DNA from: Streptomyces sp. I05A-00742
GTDB taxonomy: Bacteria; Actinomycetota; Actinomycetes; Streptomycetales; Streptomycetaceae
NCBI RefSeq assembly: GCF_013055795.1
Contig: NZ_JABETO010000018.1
Coordinates: 64,581 to 128,580 of the forward strand
DNA length: 64,000 nucleotides
Direction: 5' to 3'
Part shown: positions 1-9,542 of the stretch, in pieces
Layout of the letters: the number at the start of each line of letters is the position of its first letter
Position numbering within the stretch: position 1 is the first letter of the stretch
The notes under the pieces: model-generated
Database searches by the model: none
What the model saw: only the letters and a program-made list of their open reading frames with translations
Told to the model about the DNA's origin: nothing
Position numbers and translations under genes: made by a program

Positions 1-1192
1 GCCGGGCGGGCGCCGCCGGGCGGTCCGTACCCGTGCCTGTGCCCGTCTCGGTGTCCGCGCCCTCCGGCCGGCTCGCGGAGCCGTCCGCCGCGCTGCGGGT
101 ACGACGCGGCGTGCCCGTCGCACCCTCCTGGCTCGCCGACCCCTCGGCCGCGCTCCGGCTGCGACGCGGTGTGCCCGTCGCACCCTCCTGCTGACTCGCC
201 GAACCCTCCGACGCGCTCCGGGTACGACGTGGCGCGGGGGCCGAGCCCTCCTGGCTCGCGGATCCGTCCGCAGCGCTCCGGGTACGACGCGGCGCGGAGG
301 TGGCGCCCTCCTGGCTCGCGGATCCGTCCGCAGCACTTCGCGTGCGGCGCGGAGCAGGGGCGGCACCCTCCTGGCTCGCCGACCCCTCGGCCGCACTCCG
401 CGTGCGGCGAGGCGCGGGCGCCGCGCCCTCCTGGCTCGCCGAACCGTCCGCCGCACCCCGCGCCCGCCGCGGAGCCGGAGCCTCGTCGCCCTGGCTCGCC
501 GAGCCCTCGCCCGCGCTCCGCGCGCGGCGGACCGGGCGTTCGCCCTCCCCGGAGGCGGAGGCGGAGGCGGCAGCGGCGCGGGCGCCGCGGGCCGGGCGGG
601 ACGGGGCGGGGGGAAGCTGGCCCTTGAGGGGGCCCCACTCGTTGGGGTCGGGGACGCCGGGGGGAAGCATCTGCCGGCGCTTGGGGCCGCCGTGTTCGGA
701 CTCCCCCGGCTCCTTGGCGCCGGGCCAGGCCTTGACGACGCGGGCGGCCAGGACGAAGTCCTTGCGCAGCGGGTGGCCCTCGAAGTTCTCGGGGAGGAGC
801 AGGGGCACCAGGTGGGGGTGGCCGGTGAAGTCGATGCCGAACATCTCGTGGGTCTCGCGCTCGTGCCACTCCGCTCCGGCGTACACCGCGACGGCGGTGG
901 GCAGGGCGGGAGCGTCGTGCGGGACGGTGGTCCGGAGGACGAGGCGGCGGAGGGGTGTGCCCTGGCCGGACGGCAGGGCCGCCACGTGGGCGCAGACGAG
1001 GAAGCCGGTGCCGGGTTCGTCGACGGCGCTCAGCCAGTCGAAGAAGGTGCAGCCGAGCGTCGTCCGGGCGGTGTCGAGGGCGGTGGTCCAGGTCTCGGCG
1101 GGGACGTCGACCGTGAGCAGTTCGTACGCCTCGGCCGCGGTGGCGCCCTCGCCGAAGAGCTCGGTCACGGGGGCGGGCAGCCAGCCGGTCAT
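1..1192 (-). CDS. nuoC2: NADH-quinone oxidoreductase subunit C, second copy, partial at window edge
   Basis: This is the 30-kDa connecting subunit of complex I. The ATG at 1192 overlaps the nuoB2 stop as ATGA, which fixes the start. The NuoC core includes the family motif WHERETHEMFGIDF at about residue 108 and an RKDF motif near residue 140. From about residue 217 the protein changes character. It becomes an Ala/Arg/Ser-rich tail of about eight tandem units of 20-21 residues (consensus APRRTRSAADGSASQEGA), still open at the window edge. The main-operon NuoC lacks this tail. Ordinary NuoC proteins are about 200-250 residues, and this one already exceeds 395. The core assignment is secure; the role of the tail is unknown. 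Confidence 0.93.
   Translation of the reverse strand, partial: MTGWLPAPVTELFGEGATAAEAYELLTVDVPAETWTTALDTARTTLGCTFFDWLSAVDEPGTGFLVCAHVAALPSGQGTPLRRLVLRTTVPHDAPALPTAVAVYAGAEWHERETHEMFGIDFTGHPHLVPLLLPENFEGHPLRKDFVLAARVVKAWPGAKEPGESEHGGPKRRQMLPPGVPDPNEWGPLKGQLPPAPSRPARGARAAAASASASGEGERPVRRARSAGEGSASQGDEAPAPRRARGAADGSASQEGAAPAPRRTRSAAEGSASQEGAAPAPRRTRSAADGSASQEGATSAPRRTRSAADGSASQEGSAPAPRRTRSASEGSASQQEGATGTPRRSRSAAEGSASQEGATGTPRRTRSAADGSASRPEGADTETGTGTGTDRPAAPAR
62..545 (-). repeat. In-frame 60-bp tandem repeat encoding the NuoC2 tail
   Basis: About eight imperfect units with a 60-bp period run in the nuoC2 reading frame. Two units are 63 bp, one codon longer (an extra Gln at about 191 and an extra codon near 65-70), so the frame is kept throughout. 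Each unit encodes roughly APRRTRSAADGSASQEGA. The strong purifying signal is the preserved frame and the constant RRxRS and GSASQ cores, while the first residues of the unit vary (APAP, TSAP, TGTP). Confidence 0.9.
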
Positions 1193-1800
1193 CGGGCGCG
1201 CTCCTCGGGAGCGGGAGCCGGAGCCGGAGCGGGGGCCTCGACCAGCCCGCTGCGGAGCTCCGCCGTCGAAGCCGCCGGCCCGGACGGCCCGGACGGCCCG
1301 TACCGCTCGGCCGTCGACTCGGCGGCGATCTTCTCCTGGAGCTTGAGGATGCCCTGGAGCAGCGCCTCCGGCCGGGGCGGGCAGCCGGGGACGTAGACGT
1401 CGACGGGGATGATCTGGTCGACGCCCTTGGTGACGGAGTACGAGTCCCAGTAGGGCCCGCCGCAGTTGGAGCAGGCGCCGAACGAGATGACGTACTTCGG
1501 CTCGGGCATCTGCTCGTACAGCCGCTTGACGGCGGGCGCCATCTTGTCCGTCACCGTGCCGGAGACGATCATGAGGTCGGCCTGCCGGGGGCCCGGCGCG
1601 AAGGGGATGACGCCGAGGCGGATGAAGTCGTGCCGGGCCATGGACGCGGCGATGAACTCGATCGCGCAGCAGGCGAGGCCGAAGTTGAACACCCAGAGGC
1701 TGTAGCGCCGGCCCCAGTTCAGGACCACCTTCATGGGCTCGGGCGCCAGCCGGGCCAGCGCGCCCAGCCGACGGGGCTCGGGAAGGTCAGCGCGTGTCAC
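1189..1800 (-). CDS. nuoB2: NADH-quinone oxidoreductase subunit B, second copy
   Basis: NuoB carries the N2 [4Fe-4S] cluster that passes electrons to quinone in complex I. The protein has 203 residues. The cluster ligands are all visible: the tandem cysteines in ACCAIE, the cysteine region CSNCGG and the VPGCPPRPE motif. The GTG at 1800 overlaps the nuoA2 stop (GTGA), and the stop overlaps nuoC2 (ATGA), giving a tightly coupled A-B-C set. The C-terminal 25 residues are Ala/Pro/Glu-rich. Because the NADH-input genes nuoEFG are not visible at this locus, its electron donor is open. Confidence 0.95.
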   Translation of the reverse strand: MTRADLPEPRRLGALARLAPEPMKVVLNWGRRYSLWVFNFGLACCAIEFIAASMARHDFIRLGVIPFAPGPRQADLMIVSGTVTDKMAPAVKRLYEQMPEPKYVISFGACSNCGGPYWDSYSVTKGVDQIIPVDVYVPGCPPRPEALLQGILKLQEKIAAESTAERYGPSGPSGPAASTAELRSGLVEAPAPAPAPAPEERAR

Positions 1801-2222
1801 GTCCACTCCAGGACGCCCTTCTTCCATGCGTACAACAGGCCCACGGCGAGGAAGCCGAGGAAGACGAACATCTCGACGAGGGTGGTGGCACCGTAGCCGG
1901 GCGCGGCGAAGACCGTCGCCCAGGGGAACAGGAAGACGGAGTCCACCGCGAAGATCACGTACAGGAAGGCGTAGACGTAGTAGCGCACCTGGGTGTGGGC
2001 CCAGCCCTCGCCGACGGGGTCGACGCCGCACTCGTACGTCAGCAGCTTCTCGGGGGTCGGCACCACGGGCCGCAGCAGCCGCCCGGCGCCGAAGGCGACG
2101 GCGACGAAGAGCACGCCGAGGACGCCGACAAGAGCGACGACGCCGTAGCCGTGGAAGTAGGCAGTGGAATCCGCCGCGAGCGGGACATCGGCGGACGCGA
2201 TGCGCGCGGTTGCCTCCGGCAC
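1797..2222 (-). CDS. nuoA2: NADH-quinone oxidoreductase subunit A, second copy
   Basis: This is a small membrane subunit of complex I with 141 residues and three predicted membrane helices. Family motifs LLTYECGVDP and YYVYAFLYVIF(A)VD are present. The GTG at 2222 is chosen because it gives the usual length and has a GGGAGCGAGG-like ribosome site upstream. It is the first gene of the leftward second nuo locus and is divergent from the sensor kinase at 2407, so the 184-bp space between them should hold both promoters. Confidence 0.92.
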   Translation of the reverse strand: MPEATARIASADVPLAADSTAYFHGYGVVALVGVLGVLFVAVAFGAGRLLRPVVPTPEKLLTYECGVDPVGEGWAHTQVRYYVYAFLYVIFAVDSVFLFPWATVFAAPGYGATTLVEMFVFLGFLAVGLLYAWKKGVLEWT

Positions 2223-2331
2223 GTCCGGCCCCTCGCTCCCTGTGTGCGGCTGTTCGTCCGCATTCGACGATCTGTACGCACAGGAGTCTAGGTGCTGCGG
2301 GGCCGGGAGCGGGCAGCGCTGTCCGGCCGGA

Positions 2332-2351
2332 GGTGGGGTTCTCCCCACCGG
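2332..2351. promoter_or_regulatory. Candidate operator shared with the second kinase gene
   Basis: The sequence ggtggggttctccccaccgg is an imperfect palindrome about 55 bp before the first kinase gene. The 14-mer GGTGGGGTTCTCCC recurs on the opposite strand at 3663-3676, just before the second kinase gene. Recurrence in front of both kinases suggests a binding site of the cognate NarL-type regulator (inference). Confidence 0.35.
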
Positions 2352-2406
2352 AGGGCTCCCGGGGCCCCCATGGCAGGGCACGGGGAGGTCGGGGCACGCT
2401 TGGACC

Positions 2407-3618
2407 ATGACCGCCCGCACCGCCCGTACCCGTCCCCGCACCCCGGTGCCCGTCCCCGCCGGGGGCGTGCCCGAGGACGAGCAGCCGCCGCCCGTCCGGC
2501 CCGCCTTCGACGCGTGGACCTGGCGGGAGGTCGCCTACCTGCTGAGCAACCTGGCGGCGGGGCTCGTCGGGTTCGTGTACGTCGCGCTGTGGCTGTTCGT
2601 GGGCCTGGTGCTGTCGTTCACGGTGGTGGGTCTGCCGCTGCTGGCGGCGGGCCTGGTGGGCATGCGGTGGCTGGGGCGGGCGGAACGGCGCCGGGCGCGG
2701 AGGCTGCTGGGCGTCCGGGTCGACGAGCCGAGCCCCCTCCCGCGCGCCGGGAGGCGCCGGGGGATCCTCGGCTGGGTGTGGGCGACCCTGCGGGACACGG
2801 TGGCCTGGCGCACGACGCTGTACGCGTTCGTCCGGCTGCCGTGGGGGGTGCTCACCTTCGGCGTGACCCTGGTCGCCTTCTTCGTCGCCTGGCCGGTTCT
2901 CGGCCATCTGGCGCGGGCGATGGCCACGGTGGACCGGTCGATGGTGCGCGGGCTGCTGTCCCCCTCCGACGAGCTGGAGCGGCGCGTGGCGGAACTGGAG
3001 CAGGACCGCGGGGTGGTGGTGGACACCGCCGCCGCCGACCTGCGGCGTATCGAGCGCGATCTGCACGACGGCGCCCAGGCCCGGCTCGTCGCGCTCGCCA
3101 TGGGGCTCGGTCTCGCCAAGGAGAAGGTCCTCGAAGACCCCGAGGCCGCGGCGCGGATGGTGGACGAGGCGCACGGCGAGGTGAAGCTCGCCCTCCAGGA
3201 GCTCCGCGACCTCGCCCGAGGCATCCACCCGGCCGTCCTCACCGACCGCGGCCTGGACGCCGCCCTCTCCTCGGTCGCCGGCCGCTGCACCGTCCCGGTC
3301 AGTGTTCATGTCGAACTCGACAGCCGCCCGGCGCCCGCCATCGAGGGCATCGCCTACTTCACCGTCTCCGAACTCCTCCAGAACGTCAGCAAGCACAGCC
3401 GCGCCCGCACGGCCGAGGTCGAGGTGTGGCGGGCGGGCGACCGGCTGCTGCTCCAGGTGCGGGACGACGGGCAGGGCGGCGCCTCCACCGCGTCCGGCAG
3501 CGGACTGGCCGGGCTCGCCGAACGGCTCGGCTCGGTGGACGGGCTGTTCGGCGTGGACTCCCCCGTCGGCGGGCCCACCGTGATCACGGCCGAACTGCCG
3601 TGGCGGGCGCGGAGTTGA
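2407..3618 (+). CDS. NarL-family sensor histidine kinase (HisKA_3), first paralog
   Basis: The protein has 403 residues. An N-terminal membrane sensor with two pairs of hydrophobic segments (about residues 45-85 and 135-165) is followed by a short coiled linker, the HisKA_3 box ERDLHDGAQARL with phospho-acceptor His at about residue 220, and a HATPase_c domain with the N-box region LLQNVSKHSRA and a G-box DDGQGG. The start ATG at 2407 has only a weak ribosome site. The second kinase and the response regulator lie just downstream. The transmitter region is nearly identical to that of the 3793 gene, while the sensor regions differ, so one regulator may integrate two signals. The signal itself is unknown. 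Confidence 0.9.
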   Translation: MTARTARTRPRTPVPVPAGGVPEDEQPPPVRPAFDAWTWREVAYLLSNLAAGLVGFVYVALWLFVGLVLSFTVVGLPLLAAGLVGMRWLGRAERRRARRLLGVRVDEPSPLPRAGRRRGILGWVWATLRDTVAWRTTLYAFVRLPWGVLTFGVTLVAFFVAWPVLGHLARAMATVDRSMVRGLLSPSDELERRVAELEQDRGVVVDTAAADLRRIERDLHDGAQARLVALAMGLGLAKEKVLEDPEAAARMVDEAHGEVKLALQELRDLARGIHPAVLTDRGLDAALSSVAGRCTVPVSVHVELDSRPAPAIEGIAYFTVSELLQNVSKHSRARTAEVEVWRAGDRLLLQVRDDGQGGASTASGSGLAGLAERLGSVDGLFGVDSPVGGPTVITAELPWRARS

Positions 3619-3662
3619 CGCACGGCGGCCCGGGCCCGGGCCACACCCCGCACCCCGGGGTA

Positions 3663-3676
3663 GGGAGAACCCCACC
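3663..3676 (-). promoter_or_regulatory. Second copy of the kinase-operon motif
   Basis: The minus strand reads GGTGGGGTTCTCCC, identical to 2332-2345, within the 174-bp gap before the second kinase gene. See the 2332 entry; function is inferred from recurrence only. Confidence 0.33.
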
Positions 3677-3792
3677 CCGGGAACACCCACTCACCGCATG
3701 GTCTCCCCTCCCCTTACGGGAGAGCCTGGAGTCATGGGAGGGCCGGGGGCGACGCCCCCGGCGGACGGACGCAGAGGACAGAGGAACCCGAG

Positions 3793-5124
3793 ATGGCCTT
3801 CGACTACGGATACCGGGCGGAACCGGCGCCCCGGCGCCACCGGCTGCCGCTCGTGCTGCGGGCGCCCCTGTCGCGCCGCACATGGGGCGAGTTCCTGTAC
3901 CTCCAGCTCAGCCTGCCGATCGCGATCGCCGGCTTCACCTGGGCCGTCGCCACGATGTCGATGGGCTTCGGCCTGCTGATCACCTTCATCGGCGTACCGG
4001 TGCTGGCCGTCGGCCTCGCCGGGGCACGGGTGCTGGGCGCGGTCGAGCGCACCCGGGCCCGGCTGCTGCTGGGCGCGGACGTCGAGGGGCCGCACCCCGT
4101 CCAGGCCGAGAACCAGCGCGGCGGGATGATGGGCTGGGTGTGGGCGCTGCTGAAGAGCGGCGCGTCGTGGCGGCACCTGGTCTACGCGGTGGTGCACATG
4201 CCGTGGGCGATCTGCGCGTTCACCGTGTCGCTGGTGTTCCAGCTCCTGGGCTGGGCCCTGTTCCTCTACCCGGCCTACCAGTGGATGTACCCGACCTGGT
4301 GGGGCCAGCCGGGCATGCAGGTCTTCAGCGACCGGAACCGCGATCTCTACCTCGACAACCCCTTCGAGATCACCGTCACCTCCGCCGTCGGCCTGGTGAT
4401 CGTCCTGATCACCCCATGGCTGATCCACGGCATGGCCGGGCTGGACCGGATGCTGGTCAAGTCCCTGCTCGGCCCGTCCGAGCTGGCCGTCCGGGTCGCC
4501 GAGCTGGAGCAGGACCGCGGGGTGGCGGTCGACACCGCCGCCGCCGACCTGCGGCGTATCGAGCGCGACCTGCACGACGGCGCCCAGGCCCGGCTCGTCG
4601 CCCTCGCCATGGACCTCGGTCTCGCCAAGGAGAAGCTGCTGGAGGACCCGGAGGCCGCCGCGCAGATGGTGGACGAGGCGCACGGCGAGGTGAAGCTCGC
4701 CCTCCAGGAACTGCGCGACCTCGCCCGAGGCATCCACCCGGCCGTCCTCACCGACCGCGGCCTCGACGCCGCCCTCTCCTCCGTCGCCGGCCGCTGCACC
4801 GTCCCCGTCGCCGTCCACGTCGACCTCGACACCCGGCCCGCGCCCGCCATCGAGGGCATCGCCTACTTCACCGTCTCCGAACTCCTCCAGAACGTCAGCA
4901 AGCACAGCCGCGCCCGCACCGCGCGGGTGGAGATCTGGCGCTCGGGGAACCGCGTGATGCTCCAGGTGTGGGACGACGGGCAGGGCGGCGCCTCCACCGA
5001 GTCCGGCAGCGGACTGGCCGGGCTCGCCGAACGGCTCGGCTCGGTGGACGGACTGCTGGTGGTCGACTCCCCCGCCGGCGGGCCCACCACCGTGACCGCC
5101 GAGCTGCCCTGGCGCGACCGCTGA
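3793..5124 (+). CDS. NarL-family sensor histidine kinase (HisKA_3), second paralog
   Basis: The protein has 443 residues and the same architecture as the gene at 2407. Four hydrophobic segments in the N-terminal half (about 35-75, 130-160 and 195-225) are separated by an extracytoplasmic loop rich in Trp/Tyr (YQWMYPTWW). The HisKA_3 box ERDLHDGAQARL follows, with His at about residue 261, then a HATPase_c domain. From the linker motif AELEQDRGV onward it closely matches the first kinase, whereas the sensor is longer and distinct. The ATG at 3793 follows a purine-rich stretch. It is transcribed with the downstream response regulator or just ahead of a terminator at 5156. Confidence 0.9.
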   Translation: MAFDYGYRAEPAPRRHRLPLVLRAPLSRRTWGEFLYLQLSLPIAIAGFTWAVATMSMGFGLLITFIGVPVLAVGLAGARVLGAVERTRARLLLGADVEGPHPVQAENQRGGMMGWVWALLKSGASWRHLVYAVVHMPWAICAFTVSLVFQLLGWALFLYPAYQWMYPTWWGQPGMQVFSDRNRDLYLDNPFEITVTSAVGLVIVLITPWLIHGMAGLDRMLVKSLLGPSELAVRVAELEQDRGVAVDTAAADLRRIERDLHDGAQARLVALAMDLGLAKEKLLEDPEAAAQMVDEAHGEVKLALQELRDLARGIHPAVLTDRGLDAALSSVAGRCTVPVAVHVDLDTRPAPAIEGIAYFTVSELLQNVSKHSRARTARVEIWRSGNRVMLQVWDDGQGGASTESGSGLAGLAERLGSVDGLLVVDSPAGGPTTVTAELPWRDR

Positions 5125-5155
5125 CGCACGTCCCTCCGCCTCCCTTCGCGGCACC

Positions 5156-5185
5156 ACGGCCCCGGACCGTCCGTCCCGGGGCCGT
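5156..5185 (+). terminator. Rho-independent terminator after the kinases
   Basis: A 10-bp perfect stem (acggccccgg / ccggggccgt) with a 10-nt loop is followed by TTT, between the second kinase and the response-regulator gene. It may separate or attenuate expression of the regulator. Confidence 0.7.
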
Positions 5186-5262
5186 TTTGCTGCGATGCTG
5201 TGGACGTTGTTGCCGACAGCGCGGGCCGGGGTGCCTGCGGGAACCCCAGGGGGCCGGACGTC

Positions 5263-5946
5263 GTGGTCGAGAACGCCGCAGACAGGGTGCGGGTGGTCAT
5301 CGCCGAGGATTCAGTACTGCTCAGGGAGGGCCTGACCCGGCTGCTGACCGACCGCGGGCACGAGGTCGTGGCCGGGGTCGGGGACGCCGAGGCGCTGCTG
5401 AAGGCGGTGCGGGAGCTGGCCGACGAGGGGGCGCTGCCGGATGTGGTGGTGGCGGACGTCCGGATGCCGCCGACCCACACGGACGAGGGGGTACGGGCCT
5501 CCGTCCAGCTCCGCCGCGACCACCCGGACCTGGGGGTCCTGGTCCTTTCGCAGTATGTGGAGGAGCAGTACGCGACGGAGCTGCTGGCCGGCAGCAGCCG
5601 TGGCGTCGGCTACCTGCTGAAGGACCGGGTGGCGGAGGTGCGCGAGTTCGTGGACGCCGTGGTCCGGGTGGCCCGGGGCGGCACCGCGCTGGACCCCGAG
5701 GTCGTCGCCCAGCTGCTCGGCCGCAGCCGCAAGCAGGACGTGCTGGCCGGGCTCACCCCGCGCGAGCGGGAGGTCCTGGGCCTGATGGCCGAGGGCAGGA
5801 CGAACGGTGCCATCGCCCGGCAGCTCGTGGTGAGCGACGGGGCCGTGGAGAAGCACGTCAGCAACATTTTCCTGAAGCTGGGGCTGTCGCCGAGTGACGG
5901 GGATCACCGCCGCGTCCTCGCGGTGCTCACCTACCTCAGGTCCTGA
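5263..5946 (+). CDS. LuxR/NarL-family response regulator
   Basis: The protein has 227 residues. The receiver domain has the acidic pair in VVIAEDS, phospho-acceptor Asp at about residue 65 (VVADVRMP), and the LLKD lysine region. A C-terminal LuxR-type helix-turn-helix follows (LTPREREVLGLMAEGRTNGA then VEKHVSNIFLKLGL). The start is uncertain: GTG 5263 is chosen for its position before the receiver domain, but its ribosome site is weak and an earlier in-frame ATG exists at 5200. It is the obvious partner of both upstream kinases. Its 3' end, including the stop codon, lies inside a 20-bp duplication. Confidence 0.9.
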   Translation: MVENAADRVRVVIAEDSVLLREGLTRLLTDRGHEVVAGVGDAEALLKAVRELADEGALPDVVVADVRMPPTHTDEGVRASVQLRRDHPDLGVLVLSQYVEEQYATELLAGSSRGVGYLLKDRVAEVREFVDAVVRVARGGTALDPEVVAQLLGRSRKQDVLAGLTPREREVLGLMAEGRTNGAIARQLVVSDGAVEKHVSNIFLKLGLSPSDGDHRRVLAVLTYLRS

Positions 5947-5970
5947 CCGGCTACCTCAGGTCCTGACCGG
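5931..5970. repeat. Perfect 20-bp tandem duplication across the response-regulator stop
   Basis: The unit ctacctcaggtcctgaccgg occurs at 5931-5950 and again at 5951-5970 with no spacing. The first copy encodes the last residues TYLRS and the stop codon, so the protein is unaffected by the second copy. Confidence 0.95.
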
Positions 5971-6311
5971 CCGGCGCCTCCGCTTCCGGCCGCCCGCCCG
6001 TCCCTCCTCCGGCTCCCGGCCCTCCCGGCCTGATGGACGCGCGGCCCGACGCGGCGTCGGCCGCGGGGGCGGGAGACGGACCCCGGGGCTCCTCCTCCGG
6101 TCCTGGGCCCGAGGTCCGATCCCTGGTCCCGGGCCCGCCGACGGGCACGCGGGCGGCCCGGGGAGGGCGTGCCAGGATGGGGGTGCTGCGGGGCCTCCCC
6201 ATCCCGTGATCCGTCCCGGATGGGCGTGCCCCGCCCACGTACGATGGCGATGGGAACGCCGGTCGGCACCACGTGTGTGCGGGACCGCCGTCACGAGGGA
6301 GGTCCGAAGCA
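5971..6311. other. Intergenic region upstream of korA
   Basis: About 340 bp without a supported gene. It is GC-rich and includes a pseudo-palindromic stretch with cgggcccg motifs at about 6105-6140. A possible -10 element TACGAT lies near 6239, about 70 bp before the korA start. A GGGAGG ribosome site precedes the GTG at 6312. No other structure is evident. Confidence 0.4.
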
Positions 6312-8289
<1,978 letters not shown>

Positions 8290-8297
<8 letters not shown>

Positions 8298-9339
8298 GGC
8301 GCTCAAGCTGGTGCCCAAGGCGGAAGCCAAGCAGTCCATGAAGGACTTCAAGTCCGACCAGGAAGTCCGCTGGTGCCCCGGCTGCGGCGACTACGCCATC
8401 CTGGCCGCCGTCCAGGGCTTCATGCCCGAACTCGGCGTCGCCCGCGAGAACATCGTCTTCGTCTCCGGCATCGGCTGCTCCTCCCGCTTCCCGTACTACC
8501 TCAACACCTACGGGATGCACTCCATCCACGGCCGCGCCCCCGCCATCGCCACCGGCCTCGCCACCTCCCGCCGCGACCTGTCCGTCTGGGTCGTCACCGG
8601 CGACGGCGACGCCCTCTCCATCGGCGGGAACCACCTCATCCACGCCCTCCGCCGCAACGTCAACCTCAAGATCCTGCTCTTCAACAACCGGATCTACGGC
8701 CTCACCAAGGGCCAGTACAGCCCCACCTCCGAGGTCGGCAAGATCACCAAGTCCACGCCCATGGGCTCCCTCGACGCCCCCTTCAATCCCGTGTCGCTCG
8801 CACTCGGCGCCGAGGCCTCCTTCGTCGCCCGCACCATCGACTCCGACCGCAAGCACCTGACCGAGGTCCTGCGCCAGGCCGCCGACCACCCGGGCACCGC
8901 CCTGGTCGAGATCTACCAGAACTGCAACATCTTCAACGACAACGCCTTCGAGGCCCTCAAGGACAAGGAGACCGCCCAGGAGGCGGTGATCCGGCTGGAG
9001 CACGGACAGCAGATCCGCTTCGGCACGGACGGCTCGAAGGGCGTGGTGCGGGACGCGGCCACCGGTGACCTCTCGGTCGTCGAGGTGACGCCCGAGAACG
9101 AGTCGCGGGTACTTGTGCATGACGCGCACTCCGCGTCTCCGACCACGGCGTTCGCGCTGTCGCGGCTTGCTGATCCGGATACGTTGCATCAGACGCCCAT
9201 TGGGGTGTTCCGGAGTGTGGAGCGGCCTGTGTACGACACGTTGATGGCCGATCAGCTGGAGGCTGCTGTGGAGCAGCGGGGCAAGGGGGATCTGGGGGCG
9301 CTGCTTGCGGGTGGGGACACCTGGACGGTGGTGGGGTAG
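8290..9339 (+). CDS. korB: 2-oxoacid:acceptor oxidoreductase subunit beta (2-oxoglutarate:ferredoxin type)
   Basis: This 349-residue subunit binds thiamine diphosphate and an iron-sulfur cluster. The N-terminal cysteines are in WCPGCGDYAIL and GIGCSS. The TPP/Mg motif is GDGDALSIGGNH followed by NNRIYGLTKGQ. A further Cys is at IYQNCNIFND. It is coupled to korA by an 8-bp overlap. Codon use becomes noticeably less GC-biased in the last 70 codons (ttgctgatccggatacg). A composite palindromic repeat follows immediately and probably ends the transcript. Confidence 0.93.
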
Positions 9340-9350
9340 AGGGGCCCGCT

Positions 9351-9400
9351 GTCCTCAAACGCCGGACGGGCTGACTTCGGCCCGTCCGGCGGTTGAGGAC
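9351..9400 (+). terminator. Interspersed palindrome acting as terminator after korB
   Basis: A long stem (gtcctcaaacgccggacggg paired with cccgtccggcggttgaggac) with a short loop lies 11 bp after the korB stop. It is a member of the GCCGGACGGGCT family found five times in this window, always outside genes. Confidence 0.65.
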
Positions 9401-9542
9401 AAGCGGCGAAGCCGCTTTCAGGGGGTCTGGGGGCTTGCCCCCAGGAATCGGCGAAGGGGCGGGTCCGGGGCACCCACCAATCGGGTGCCCACCCGCCGCG
9501 CCGCCCCGCCCACCCCCTCCCCCACCCGCTCTCATAAGGGAC

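Noticed and set aside
300..1346. Plus-strand frames with repeated APSWLADPSAALR units
   Set aside because: They are the complement of the nuoC2 repeat. The minus frame joins seamlessly to a canonical NuoC domain, and the plus frame has no ribosome site or family.
2292..5897. A 1201-residue open frame on the plus strand spanning the kinase genes
   Set aside because: It is in the wrong frame over two clear kinases and a regulator. Its Arg/Gly/Pro/Ala composition is the usual GC-rich shadow.
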